The notes under the pieces: model-generated
What the model was told of the DNA's origin: nothing
The model's input: the letters and a program-made list of their open reading frames with translations, nothing else
Database searches by the model: none
Program-made: the position numbers and the translations under genes
NCBI RefSeq assembly: GCF_022376445.1
Contig: NW_025954975.1
Location: forward strand, 478,775 to 542,774
DNA length: 64,000 nucleotides
From: Fomitopsis serialis
Lineage: Eukaryota > Basidiomycota > Agaricomycetes > Polyporales > Fomitopsidaceae
Reading direction: 5' to 3'
In this document: in pieces, positions 33,591 through 44,653 of the stretch
Layout of the letters: each line of letters starts with the position of its first letter
Position numbering within the stretch: the stretch's first letter is position 1

Positions 33591-35518
33591 TCAGGAAGGC
33601 CATGTCTCTAGCACTGCCATCTCTACATCTCCACTGGCACCCTCTTCATCTTTCCCCGAGGCCAACGCTGGGCTCGAGTCCGAGTTCGACGTCCCGTCAT
33701 AGTCGGCGAAATCTCTCGGCATCCCAGCATTCTTCTCCTTCGTTGTCGTCGAGGCCGCTTGCTCCTCGTCCGTGAAGGCCAGCGAGCCTCCCAGCGAACC
33801 GAACGCCGTCGAATATGACCAAAACTGCAGCGCCGATGGGCCCTGGGAGACACCCGCACGCTCAGCGGGCTCCCAGGATAGAGTATGCATATCAGCGTCC
33901 CCGGAAGCTTGGTCCGCGCGGAGGGTGCTCTGCAGGAGAGAGACTTCGCGGAGATTGAAGAAGAGTCGCGAGAGAAGGAGTGTGGTGAACCTGCATGATG
34001 GGTCAACAACGATCAGACGGTGTCGCCTGATAGCAGGAAATGCATACGAGTATATAAAATTGTCAAAATCTTGGATTGCCTGTGGAATCGGTAGGTCAGA
34101 TTGAACACTGGGATGTCGGAATGGATGTAGAAGGAAGGGACTCACGGGTATCTTCGCCCAACACACCGCGCTGAAGATGTTTAGGACGAGCAAAGAGCTT
34201 ATGAACACAGAAGGGGAAGAGTTGAGTCACTAGGTTATCATGGCATGATCGGCAATCTCCTCGCTTGCGATCGACACTCACCCAAAGTAAAGTGTTCCTG
34301 ATATGCAACCGACAATGATATATCGTCAGACAACGACGAGCCACAGCGACGCATCACGCAGAATGCTCACCATCTCGCAGGAGGAGCAGCGTGAGAGGAA
34401 TGTCTGACTTGGTGAGGTGCGACATCCGCTTGACGCCGTACGTGACGCGCCAAGTTGCGAGCAGCACGAGCGCATCGCCGACGACAGTACTGACGCGCGT
34501 CGCGATCTCGACTGGCAGCAAGATATCCAAGTGAGGTTAGTAGACAAGACGATGGGACGAAGGTGACCGTCTGGCGTACATCTACGGGCGTGCGAGGTCA
34601 GTAACCGCGGACGAGAGGGCAAAACCCCGAGCATTGAGATGATACTGACATGCTTTGGACTCGCGCAGGGACATTGTTCGTGATTGTGCATGTGTAGGAA
34701 GGCGGAAGAACCTCCCAGATCATGAGAATGTTCCGGTGCTGGGAAGTATCATCAATGTCCACTTGCACGATCGGCAGACTCGAGTCTGATAAATTGTGCG
34801 CACCAGGTTCGTAGCCACTGGAACGAGGGACAGGGCGAAGACCATGATGGGTACTGACCAGTCTCGTGGATTGATCGCGTATACGCGCAGGGCGGAGATT
34901 GCTGAATGTCTCGAATGCGTTCTCAGTGATTGACATGAGGACGCACATAGTCTCACCTCCCCATGTCAAGTACATGACACAAGTGTCAGCACCGTAGGCT
35001 AGGTTCAGCGCATACACACTGCAATATGCACCGGTCAGATTTCCGGAAGCGGCGACTATATCGGCCGGTAAGTTCCACGAACCTCTGCAAATGTTGAGCG
35101 TTAGCAGCCATGTACGGCATACAGTACGTGCCATAGCGAAGGAGGACTTGCCTTACAATCGAGGTCCCACCAGGTAGCGATGTTAATCACGAAATACAGT
35201 GGAGTGGATACGTGCATCAGCACGTAGAGAATAGGCACGATGGGTATCCTTCGCTGGCTCGGACGTCCCCATATGAGATCCACCTCGCGATCAAACGTGA
35301 TCAGCCGGTCATATGCGTAGAGCGCTGGTGCGCAGAGGGGTGTCACTTCGAAGGAGCACCAGGAATAGAGCATCGTAGTGCTTACCAAACGGAGCAGCGA
35401 GCAAGAAGTTCTGGATTAAACTGTACGTAAACACGTCAGACAATGTACGAGAGCGTGTAAGAAGAGACATCGCGTACGCGGAGTCCAGCTGGTATATCAA
35501 TTGCGGGTTGCTCGACAT
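33591..35518 (-). CDS. DUF6533-type multi-pass membrane protein
   Basis: Exons 35518-35386, 35345-35157, 35082-34957 and one from 34901 are supported; the middle (about 34800-34200) is unresolved; the last exon runs from about 34200 to the stop at 33591. Seen: ALYAYDRLITFDREVDLIWG, the DUF6533 signature of a basidiomycete seven-helix family; ALRVYAINPRDW at the middle helices; and LLLSRLFFNLRE at the end of the last helix, followed by an acidic, Ser-rich cytoplasmic tail of about 110 residues. Members are found in very large numbers in Agaricomycetes; their role is unknown, though a receptor-like topology is often noted. One proposed intron is only 40 nt. The gene appears intact. Confidence 0.7.
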
Positions 35519-36559
35519 GGCGGACGAAGGGCCTTTGGGGCCTCAAGAAAGGGGTTTCGCGGCACTGGCAGCGCATGCGTTGGCTTCGACGCGCCGAATT
35601 ATGCTCGCACCAATAAGGTTTGACTGACAGTGAAGCAGAATCCGATGAGTGGTCGAGGGTAGGGATCCATATACAAGGTGTTGGGTGCATGGGGCAGTGG
35701 CCCGCCGCAGCTTCTCGGGAATCGAAGCACAACTCAACAAGAGATATCAGTTCACGCACATGCGAAAAGCGAGCGATAAGACGCACAGTAGGTGACCACT
35801 TTGCTACTTTGTAAGGGTCGCAGCCGCTTCCCTTCGCAGCGCCATGCGATTGTCCACACGAAGTAGATGGATGTCAATGTAGCCATAGTTCCCGTGTCAT
35901 GGACGCCAGCGCGCAGTCAGAAGAAGTGTGGATATCTGGTGCATGTGTCCAAGGAATCATCGCCACGAGCGATATTGACCACTGGTGGCGCTGGTGACTG
36001 GACCTCGCTTGGCGATGTGATGTGAGGTAAGTAGAAGGAGAGGAACGTCCGACTTGAGCGCAGAACGTGCTCTGTGGCATTCTGAACAGTGGCGGTAGCT
36101 ACCGCTTTGTTCTCTGAAACATGTATATTGCAGAGATGGTTAATGCAGAAAAAGCTTACACGACGCGCCCTGCAACGATGGCTAGTGCTACTGTACTTGC
36201 CAGTGGTTGGTCCATCGAGGCCACAATTCGGTAACCTGGAGACAGCAGGATGAGCACTGGCATGACACCTACGCGATGCATTCGGACCAACCTGATATGT
36301 ACTGACACAGAACGTCAGGCTACGCCGCACCTGGTGATCGCACCTTGCACCATCCGCTGCGCTGCTAGTACTAAGAGCCCACGGAGGTATCAATGCCGTC
36401 GTGCTTCGAGAAGTCCACCAATGGTGCACCAAAACAGCGTCTTCCGAGTACGCGCCTCTTCACACCTCCGATATTGACTTTGATTGTTGTGCTACCTGCA
36501 CTGGGCTGCCAGAAGACTGGTGACGTGGTAAATGATGCCTGCGAAACTGTGGGCCGTGG
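35519..36559. other. Intergenic, nothing recognised
   Basis: About 1 kb upstream of the DUF6533 gene. Several open frames exist on both strands, but none resembles a known family or has matching splice sites. Confidence 0.4.
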
Positions 36560-36957
36560 CAGTCCAGGTATGAGGCTGATGAATTGCCCCGTGTGCGCAC
36601 AGTACTGCGTGCCGAAGAATTGCTGTTGACCTGACAGAGGACTCGGACGCCTGAAGTCAACTCGTGCTGCCGCTGGTCGCGGAGACGGTTATATCCCAGA
36701 TCTGATTCCGATTGACCTGTGCACATTTGCCTAAATGGGACGTTTTGTGGCGTCGCCGCTGCGCCCCGCGCCGGGCCAGCGTCACGGTATTGAACGTTGT
36801 CACGGTAATGTTAATCGTTGTCTCAGGCTTTCATAAAACCGCGCCGCTCAACTTCTATGCTGAGGATGGCTAGTGCGGCCAGATTGCACGTCTCCGAATT
36901 GATGAATGAGGGAGTCGTGACTCGGTGTAAGTATGTCGTGTCCGTTGACTCCTTACA
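36560..36957 (+). repeat. Direct repeat, copy 1 (about 0.4 kb)
   Basis: This block matches 40696-41085 in the same orientation at high identity with small indels. It includes a shared stretch CCTAAATGGGACGTTTTGTGGC, a CATAAAA box and a common end at CCGTTGACTCC. The copies lie 4.1 kb apart and bracket the MFS transporter gene. Clear TG...CA termini or a flanking target duplication were not seen. Confidence 0.85.
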
Positions 36958-38686
36958 TTGATTCCGCCGCTTATAAGGGTCTTGTATGGCCTTATAGGCC
37001 AGGTTAGCTTTTGGCGATGCGTTTTCTTGCTCTGAAGCTCAATGAAGCTGCATGTCAGAGTACTAGGGAAATGATGATTTCAAATCACCCGTTCTGAACC
37101 CCGAAGCCCATTTAGCCTTGCTCACAAGCATTCACGAACGACGCGGGATTTATTGGTGAGGGATCGAGGGCTGGGGTGAGTCACTCGTACCGGTCCATGG
37201 CATGTCTAACCCTCGTCCCCAGGTCATATGTGGTGCTCGACCGACCGCCGTCACCGCCCCTCCGTGCGAGACGCACGAGCTCTTCCTCAAACTACGCAGC
37301 ATCTTGGCGATTCCAGCGTTGACTTATTCAACCAGTTTGCCATACGTACCGCGCTTCCCCTCAATGCCGTGCTTTATTTTGCTGACTTCAGAGCGTGGAT
37401 GCCCCTCTGATGAGCAGCAGCATCAGCTTGGATTCAGATCCAGACGCGGAGGAAGGTGGAGATCGACTGACGATGCGCACTGAACCCATGCCGGCTTTCA
37501 TCGGACACGCAAGGCGCACCCGTGAACGCAGACAGGAGCCTCTGGCGGATGCAGCACGAAGAAGGCATTTAAGATTCTAGCGATCGTGGCGGACAGGGTC
37601 CGCTGCGTGACGAGTACGCACAAAAGATCGGCAAGCCATATGGTGGAGAGAACAGCTGGGCGGTTCGTTCACTATGTGGACTCATAGCTCTGAGCGGAAG
37701 ACTCGGACTACCCATCATTACTCGGTGCGAAGATTCAACGTCAGTTCTCTTTCCGGTTGATAGGCCCCGTCGATCTTGCAACTCGCTGCATTCGAGCTCG
37801 TCCGCGCTCGGCTTGCCCATGAAGTGGGTCCATATGCTTGCAATTGGTTGTGGTCTACCTGTCTGGGCGCGCGGCTCCGCATGGTCCGTCTTGCCTGAAA
37901 TGCCTGGACGTCGTCGCTACTTGGTTCCGGTGCGAGTTGGACTCGTCAATAAAGGAGTCATTGACCTCGCGCCCAATAACGCAGAACAGTCACGATGCAT
38001 CCCAGCCAGTCTCTGTTGCCTTACTGCGGAGCATAATCCATGCGTCGATCTTACGGTGGCCCTCAGGCTGGTTCTAAGAAAGCCAACAGGAAGGTTTGAG
38101 GAAGGTGCGCAATTCATCATTGACCTGCGTTCCTTCCGGGCGTCCGGGCGACCCGCCTGCAGAATTGCCTATCATGGCTGGCCTGTGGTGTGGAGTCGAC
38201 ATCTTGACCCAATTTTGAGCTTCAATGATGGAAGCGCTGGGCCTGAGTTGCAACACTTTGCTATCTACTCTCACAATACTCTCACAAGCTCCCCTTCGAT
38301 GTCACTTCAGAGTTCCACAGATAATCAACGGCGGCCTCGCAGTGAGAATCGCTGCTGCGGCAGACGCCGCTGGGACACGGTTCAATATCCGTGGTCGTTT
38401 GAACATCTGAGGTAAGAGCTCTCCCGGACGGTCGCTGTGTATGGACTAACTGTTGAATGTATCTGCAGCATGAGCCCGCCAAGTAAATGTAGCCCGCCAT
38501 CACCATAGCCACGTTCGTTGAGCCGCGAAGGACATACGGAAGCAATCTCAGGGACGCGATACGAGACGAGCGCCTTTCCGGCTCGTTACGGCGCTCCCGG
38601 AAGGTTTGCACGATTACCTTTAAGCCTGACCCGAGTCCGCAAAATCTTGCACTGACCGAGACAGCACCTCGATAACGGACCCAGCG
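36958..38686. other. Stretch inside the direct repeats, no supported gene
   Basis: About 1.7 kb between the first direct repeat and the MFS gene. An open frame at 37813-38415 (+) is long but has no recognised motif. No reverse transcriptase, integrase or transposase motif was seen. The last few hundred bases should hold the MFS promoter. Confidence 0.4.
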
Positions 38687-40268
38687 ATGGCGGATTTCAA
38701 AGAGGACCTGGACGCCACCGACATCGAGGTCCAGAGCGCGGACGCCAAGGTGGTGGTGAAGCGTGAGCCTATTCATGTCATGTCGATCTCGCGATCGCTC
38801 ATAATGAATCAATGAATGGCAGCGAAATGGTACCGCTCGACGATGTACAACGCCGTCATCCTCGGAGTCTGCAACCTGCTGGCTCCGGGCCTCTGGGGCG
38901 CTATGAACTCCCTCGGAGCGGGAGGGGCGCAGAAACCGTACCTGGTCAACGCGAGCAACGCGCTCACATCCTGTCTTATGGTCGTCACCTGCATGCTCTC
39001 AAGTATCGTGGTCAAAGCGATCGGGATCAAGTGGACGCTCATCATAGGCACGATGGGATACGTACCGTACGCCGCCGGGCTGTACACGAACAACAGGTAT
39101 GGCACCGAGTGGTTTGTCCTCTTTGGTGCCGCCCTCTGTGGCTTGTCGGCAGGCGTCTTCTGGATGTCGGAGGCAGCGATCGCGTTGGCGTACCCCGAGC
39201 CATACAATCAGGGCCGCTTCTTGGGGCTTTGGCTCAGCTTCCAGGTCGGCGGACAGATCCTCGGGGGCGCCATCAACCTCGGAATCAACTCAAAAAGAAA
39301 CGAGGCCGGCAGCATCTCGTACAAGGTGTACCTCATAATCATCGCGCTGCAAGCTCTGGGGCCGTTCGCGGGTCTCTTGCTGAGCAAGCCAGAGCAGGTG
39401 CAGCGGAAGGACGGCGTCCCCGTCCGGCTGAAGATCACGAACGGCAGCATCGCGGAACTGAAGGACACGACAAAGCTCTTCTTCAGCAAGAACTTCCTGC
39501 TCATCGCCCCCCTCATCGCGCAAACCGTCTACTCCGAGGCCGTCACATACACCTACCAGTCCCTCTGGTTCACCGTGCGCGTGCGCGCCCTCGGCTCGTT
39601 CGTCTCCGGCATCGTCGCCATGATCGCGGGCAATCTGCTGGGCGCCTTCCTCGACCACACGAAGCTCAGGCTGCACACGCGCGCCCGCTGGGCCTTCTTC
39701 ACCGTCTTCGGCCTGCAGGGCGTGTGGTGGATCTGGGCGACGATCCTCGTCACCGAGTTCCGGAGAACGCAACCGACGTACGACTGGGTCGACGCGGGCT
39801 TTGGCAAAGGCTTCGGGCTCTTCCTGTTCCTCGTCATCGGCTATCAGGTCCAGTATTTGTATCTGTAAGCGAACGTCTCACAGAATTGGAGACGGGACTG
39901 ATGCCAGCGCAGGTACTTCGTCGTCGGCACCCTCGCCGACAGCGAGGCCGAGGTCGTACGCATCGCCGGGTTGCTTCGAGGCACCGAGTCGGCCGCACAA
40001 GCTGTTAGCGTAAGTCATGCCCACACCCACACCCGCCCCCGCCATAAGACACCGTGCTGACGCGATTCATTCGCAGTACGGACTGAATAGTGTGCCCATC
40101 TTTGCCTCGGTCGGCGGGGTGTACTTGAACTTTGGCATGTGGGCCATCTCCTTGTTCCCCGCCTGGCTGGTCGTCCGACAGATCGGGTATGGACTGGGGG
40201 ATGGCAAGGCCCGTCGCGAGGCGGATCTAGCGCGCGAACAGCAGGAAGGAAGAGGGGAAAAAGACTGA
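38687..40268 (+). CDS. UNC93-like major facilitator superfamily transporter
   Basis: Exons 38687-38762, 38823-39864, 39913-40009 and 40077-40268 give 468 residues. Seen: a short acidic N-terminal cytoplasmic segment; about eleven hydrophobic helices; the UNC93-like opening YNAVILGVCNLLAPGLWGAM; a central WMSEAAIALAYPEP loop; QGRFLGLWLSFQVGGQILGG; and a final helix pair before a charged tail. Fungal UNC93-like proteins are plasma- or vacuole-membrane carriers whose substrates are mostly unknown. The start in exon 1 was chosen because its frame joins cleanly; translation from the ATG at 38816 would lose the acidic N-terminus. The gene is bracketed by two direct repeats of about 0.4 kb. Confidence 0.85.
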
Positions 40269-40695
40269 CAGCTTGACCGGAGAGTCAGCGAACGCATAAG
40301 CAACGTAGCAACAGACATCTGTATGACCGATAGACAACGCGTAGACCTTTTCTAAACGGCAGCGTACATAGTGAGCGGGAAACCGCCATCATGATGTAGG
40401 TACAGATAGATTGCTCTGAAAAGTATTCGTGGACGATGCCTTACTGGGCAGCGCCACCTCACCGTAGGAGCGACTGGAGGAGGACTCGTCTGTAAGACCT
40501 TGCGTGATGCTACGTACGTATACGATTTGACAGAGACTCAAACACATGGCTACACAATAAAGGTAACACTCAACCTTGAAACAATACAATACATCAGGGT
40601 ATTCGTGTATCCCTGGCAAACGTAGGTATCAACAAGCATGCATACCGGGTATCTCTCTCTGCAGGCAGGTGTTCGAAGTGAACGTTCATGCGTTC
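40269..40695. other. Intergenic, 3' side of the MFS gene
   Basis: About 430 bp between the MFS stop and the second direct repeat. No feature recognised beyond an expected transcript end. Confidence 0.4.
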
Positions 40696-41085
40696 AAGTC
40701 CAGGTTTGAGGCTGATGAGATCGATTGCCCGTGTGCACAGTACTGCGTGCCGAATGATTGCTGTTGACCTGACAGAGGACTCGGACGCCTGAAGTCAACT
40801 CGTGCTGCCGCTGGTGGCGGAGATGGTTATGTACCAGATCTCATTCCGATTGACCTGTGCACACTTGCCTAAATGGGACGTTTTGTGGCGCCGCTGCTGC
40901 GCCCCGGGCCAGCGTCAATGCTTCAACTTGAACGTTGTCACGGGAATGTTAACCGTTGTCTCAGGCTTCCATAAAAGCCGCAACGCTCATCTACTATGCT
41001 GAAGATGGTAAGTGCGGCCAGATTGCACGTCTCCGAATTGATGGATGAGGTCGTGGCTCGGTGTATGTCGTGTCCGTTGACTCCG
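40696..41085 (+). repeat. Direct repeat, copy 2 (about 0.4 kb)
   Basis: Partner of 36560-36957, same orientation. Small indels distinguish the copies (for example GCACAG against GCGCACAG near the left end and a shortened GC-rich middle), so they did not arise by very recent gene conversion. Confidence 0.85.
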
Positions 41086-42542
41086 CTCGCACTGACAACC
41101 TGCAGATTCAATAGCAAACCGGTACAATACTACTCTACCGGAAGTGCGTGTCTTTACCTTTGATTGCTCCTAGTATGATGCAGACGATTGTCCCATCTGA
41201 ACATCAAGTGTGCGAAGGTCGTGCTTAGGTGGGTCGTCAAGCTATTGCGATGATACCGGTTTAACGAGTTGTACATAGTACCACCTTTTCCGAGCGAATG
41301 CGTCATAACCAGCTGCGTGATGAACACGAATTCAGGCGTACAACCATTACCTCGTCAAACATTGCGCTGTTAGTTCAATGGTCCCTCTTCCCTGAATTGG
41401 GTTCCCGAGTGAAAGGCGGTCGATAGCGGGGATGCACGCACTACAACCGACTTTCAGGAGCCGGTCTGTCTATGTCTATGTTTCCTTTGAGTGTCTTTGA
41501 TCAGCTTGCTGAAGAACGTGCGTACAGTTTCAGGTGACCCATGGCAGCCCATTTGTAAAAGCAGGATCGACGCGCGTTTGAAAGATTCAAACAATTAAGC
41601 TCAACTGTCGTCATCGGGCTTGACAAATAGGTTCTGTGACCTTCGAATGGTATAAGGATGAAACCCTCGGGCGGGAGCCCGCCGGGGGCGCGCAATGTCA
41701 GGCTAGCAGGTGAACAATGATAGGCACGTCAAAGTTCAAAACGTTGTTGGAGTTGAGTCATCTAACGCAACAGACGGCATGTTCTAGCACCCCCCGGACG
41801 TCGGCGCGGGGTTGGAGGGCTGCAACATTTTGCGAGTTAGGTATCTCGTTGAGTGGTTCACTTCGTGTGATGAGTGCGCTGACAGACCTTCGACGACCGC
41901 GCTGGTACCCGCGGTACAGGCACAGACACCCCAACTGCGTGTCTTACGACCTACCGGGTTCCGGCCACATACATGCCAAATTATGTGACCCGGGTCCGGA
42001 ACATTGTTGTTCGACTACTATTCGGCTGTCGGTCTCTGGTCGGTCTCGTTTGTACGGTGGACGCGACACGCCGGCGCTTCCGGGCGCGCACTTGACCATG
42101 CAACCCCGTGCTCGAAGCAAAGGTGCCTATCGCTAAGAAGACGAGCGCCCGACGGGGTCGCAGGTGGGTGAAATGCGCTGACCAGCTGGTCCCGCACGTT
42201 CTAGTCGTTTGGTCATGCATCCGCCCAGCGTCCGCGCTACCCGACCGCGGGAGGCCTGTGGCTGACGTCAAGGGCCCCCCGATGCGGATCTGCGGATCGC
42301 GCCGGAGGGCGAAGCATCCGATCGCGTCTTCGCATCGGCCGATGCATCGGCGATCGCGTACGCTAGCCACGTGCGCCCGACGCTGCGCCCATCCGGTGTG
42401 TGCGGCCTCCACTGCGCGTGGTCGGTGTGCGGGTCCCATCCCCACCACGCTCGAACACAGACCATACTCGAATGGGTTAACCAGCGAGCAAGGAAGCGAG
42501 GCCGCGAAGGACGCAGGTGAGATGCAGAAGGTCATGGGGACT
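41086..42542. other. Intergenic, nothing recognised
   Basis: About 1.45 kb. A short GC-rich inverted repeat, GGCGGGAGCCCGCC, lies near 41672-41685. Open frames at 42108-42575 on both strands are compositional. No coding family was recognised. Confidence 0.4.
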
Positions 42543-42552
42543 AGAACGTTCT
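42543..42552. promoter_or_regulatory. Possible heat-shock element dyad
   Basis: AGAACGTTCT is a perfect palindrome with the nGAAnnTTCn form bound by HSF. It lies about 410 bp upstream of an HSP30-like opsin gene, a family that is heat- and stress-induced in yeast. A single dyad is weak evidence. Confidence 0.35.
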
Positions 42553-42816
42553 CGTGCTCACCCGGGTCCGACTAAGCCAGCGCGCTCGGGCGTGTTCGAC
42601 GGATCTCGAGACCGTTCGAAGACACACTTCGACGCCAGCGCTCTGGAGGCCGATGCTGACTCGGTGGACCCGGACCATGCTGGCCTCTCCTTCGAGCATG
42701 TTTCTGCTTCTAGCCTCCCGCCGCCGGGTATGTGTCAGCCGTAGACGTCAGTCCGCTCTCGGGCGAACTCGTTACCTCACCTCGGCGGTCGGCTGCCTGG
42801 GACGGACTCAGGTGCG

Positions 42817-42823
42817 TATATAA
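42817..42823 (+). promoter_or_regulatory. TATA box of the opsin-like gene
   Basis: TATATAA at about 136 bp upstream of the ATG at 42959, followed by a CT-rich stretch (CCTCCCTCCTCCCTCTCCC) just before the start, a usual arrangement for strongly expressed fungal genes. Confidence 0.6.
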
Positions 42824-42958
42824 TCTGCGGCCAGAGGGCGTCGAAGAGCATCAGTTGTCCCGAACTCAACTGTCTAACGACCAAACGCCTCCCTCCTCCC
42901 TCTCCCGCACCCTCGCCCGCACACCCCTTTTCTGTACTCGCTTCGACAACTATAAGCG

Positions 42959-44006
42959 ATGGCAGGCGGTAACCAGGCAGTGAACCTCAACCCTCCCGAC
43001 GCCCAGGAGCACCTCTCTACCAATGGCTCTGACTGGCTATGGACGGTGTTCTCAATCATGGCTCTGGGTACTCTTCTCGCTGCGGTTGCGACGATCTTGG
43101 TTAGTGCTTCCGCGTCTAAACTCAGTAGGATCCGCAACTCACTGACAACTTCGTCATACAGAGGCCTCGTGGAACGCGTCTCTTCCACCAGCTCGCTATC
43201 ATTGTCCTCACGACTTCGAGTATCGCGTACTTCTCCATGGCTTCTGACCTCGGTGCTACGCCCATCACTGCTGAGTTCCGTGGCGGCGAGACCCGTCAAA
43301 TCTGGGTGAGCACTAGGCCGCACAAGTGCAATATATCTCGATTAATTAACGTGACCGTCTTCTAGTATGTGCGCTACATCCAGTGGTTCATCAACTTCCC
43401 CACTATCATCCTCGGCCTACTGCTCGCGACTGGGCTCCCACTTTCCGACATCGTGACGACGCTCTTCATGTCCGTCGTCGTCGTCATCACTGGATTGGTC
43501 GGTGCTCTCGTACATAGCACCTACAAGTGGGGTTACTACACCTTCGGCTGTGTTGCGCTCATCTACCTCTGGTAAGCAACACCCTCCCACCTATCTTAAA
43601 CGCAATGCCCACGACACCCGCCAGGTACGTGCTCCTCTGGCACGCGCCAGCCTCGAGCTTCGCTGCAGGTGGAGTCGTTCGCCGGGGCTACTACCTCGCT
43701 GCGGGCTACTTCTCCTTCATGCTGATCACCTACCCGATCGCCTGGGCGTGCGCGGAGGGCGGCAACGTCATCAGCGTCACGTCCGAGATGATCTGGTACG
43801 GCATCCTCGACATCTTCGCCGGCCCCGTCTTCCTCGCCGTCTTCCTCTGGGAGCTCCGCGGCATCGACTACAACTCGCTCGGCCTCCACTCCGGCAAGTA
43901 CGTCGACCACGGCGCGGCGGGCTCCGCCGTTCGGGGCGAGAAGGCGGCTCCCGCACCCGCCGCGGCGCCTGCGCCCGCTGTCCCCGCTGGCGAACAGGCG
44001 GTATAA
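42959..44006 (+). CDS. Opsin-related seven-helix protein (HSP30/MRH1/YRO2 type) without retinal lysine
   Basis: Exons 42959-43099, 43162-43305, 43366-43571 and 43625-44006 give 290 residues. Seen: seven hydrophobic helices; WYVRYIQWFINFP in helix C, where proton-pumping rhodopsins have R-Y-x-D-W and this protein has Gln in place of the acceptor Asp; and helix G, SEMIWYGILDIFAGPVFLAV, where the retinal-binding Lys of the DxxAK motif is replaced by Gly. It therefore belongs with the opsin-related chaperone-like proteins of the plasma membrane, not with light-driven pumps. The C-terminus is Ala/Pro-rich. In yeast, relatives respond to heat, weak acid and glucose loss. Four exons join without ambiguity. 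Confidence 0.9.
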
Positions 44007-44653
44007 GCGAGTCGGCTTGACGAGCGCTGCCGTTGCCCTTCTTTCCCTTCTGCATGAAGCGCAACCCCTCTTTCCATTCACGCATGCCTCCGACACCACC
44101 ATTGATGAAACGTACGAACTCAACGACCACTCGAAGCGAGTCCGAATTCCTCTTAACCTAGTAACCCTCCCCCCTTTCACTGTCTTCGATGGCGTTACGA
44201 CTCGCTAGTGTACAAAAATACTACTTGTAATCCTTTGTAATGGCTTACGTTGCGTTCGCAAATGTACTGTAACATTTCTTGGCTTACCCTTCGCACGTGC
44301 TATGGGGTTTTGTGATCGTGTACTTAAGGTAGAGTTGCAATGTGCATTGCTTTGCCTGTATTCTGTCACATTCATCTGGGTACCCGACTCCTCGTGGTTC
44401 AGACTCACGAAGACAACGTCAATTACTGTAAAGGTGATGCGAGTTCTTACCTATACAGGGAACTGCGAGTAAACGATTTCATTCATGGTTATGAGTACTT
44501 AGTAAGTATCAGTCGAAGGCTAGTTTCACCAGACTTCGACAGACCGCAGCTTCCAATGGCTGCGCAATCCAGAATGTCAAGTGTCGTCCGTCAGTACCTA
44601 GCTCAAATATTCCAAGTCTCTTTCATCTCCTTTGTTTACTCGCTATCGCCTTC
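44007..44653. other. Intergenic; right part belongs to the tandem duplication
   Basis: About 650 bp between the opsin-like and F-box genes. From about 44460 onward it resembles 47455 onward (AGTAAGTATCAGTCGAAG...TTCACCAGACTTCGACAG). No gene. Confidence 0.5.

Noticed and set aside
38812..40008. 398-residue Arg/Pro-rich plus-strand frame
   Set aside because: It is a shifted-frame shadow of the MFS transporter, whose own frame shows clear helices.
36393..40767. Two small plus-strand frames (36393-36629 and 40576-40767) that share a CAQYCVP[KN][ND]CC end
   Set aside because: The shared end falls within the duplicated 0.4-kb repeat; the parts before it are unrelated, so the match reflects the repeat and not a small cysteine-rich protein family.
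36560..41085. LTR retrotransposon
   Set aside because: No TG...CA ends, primer-binding site, target duplication, or gag-pol motif was seen; only the paired direct repeats.
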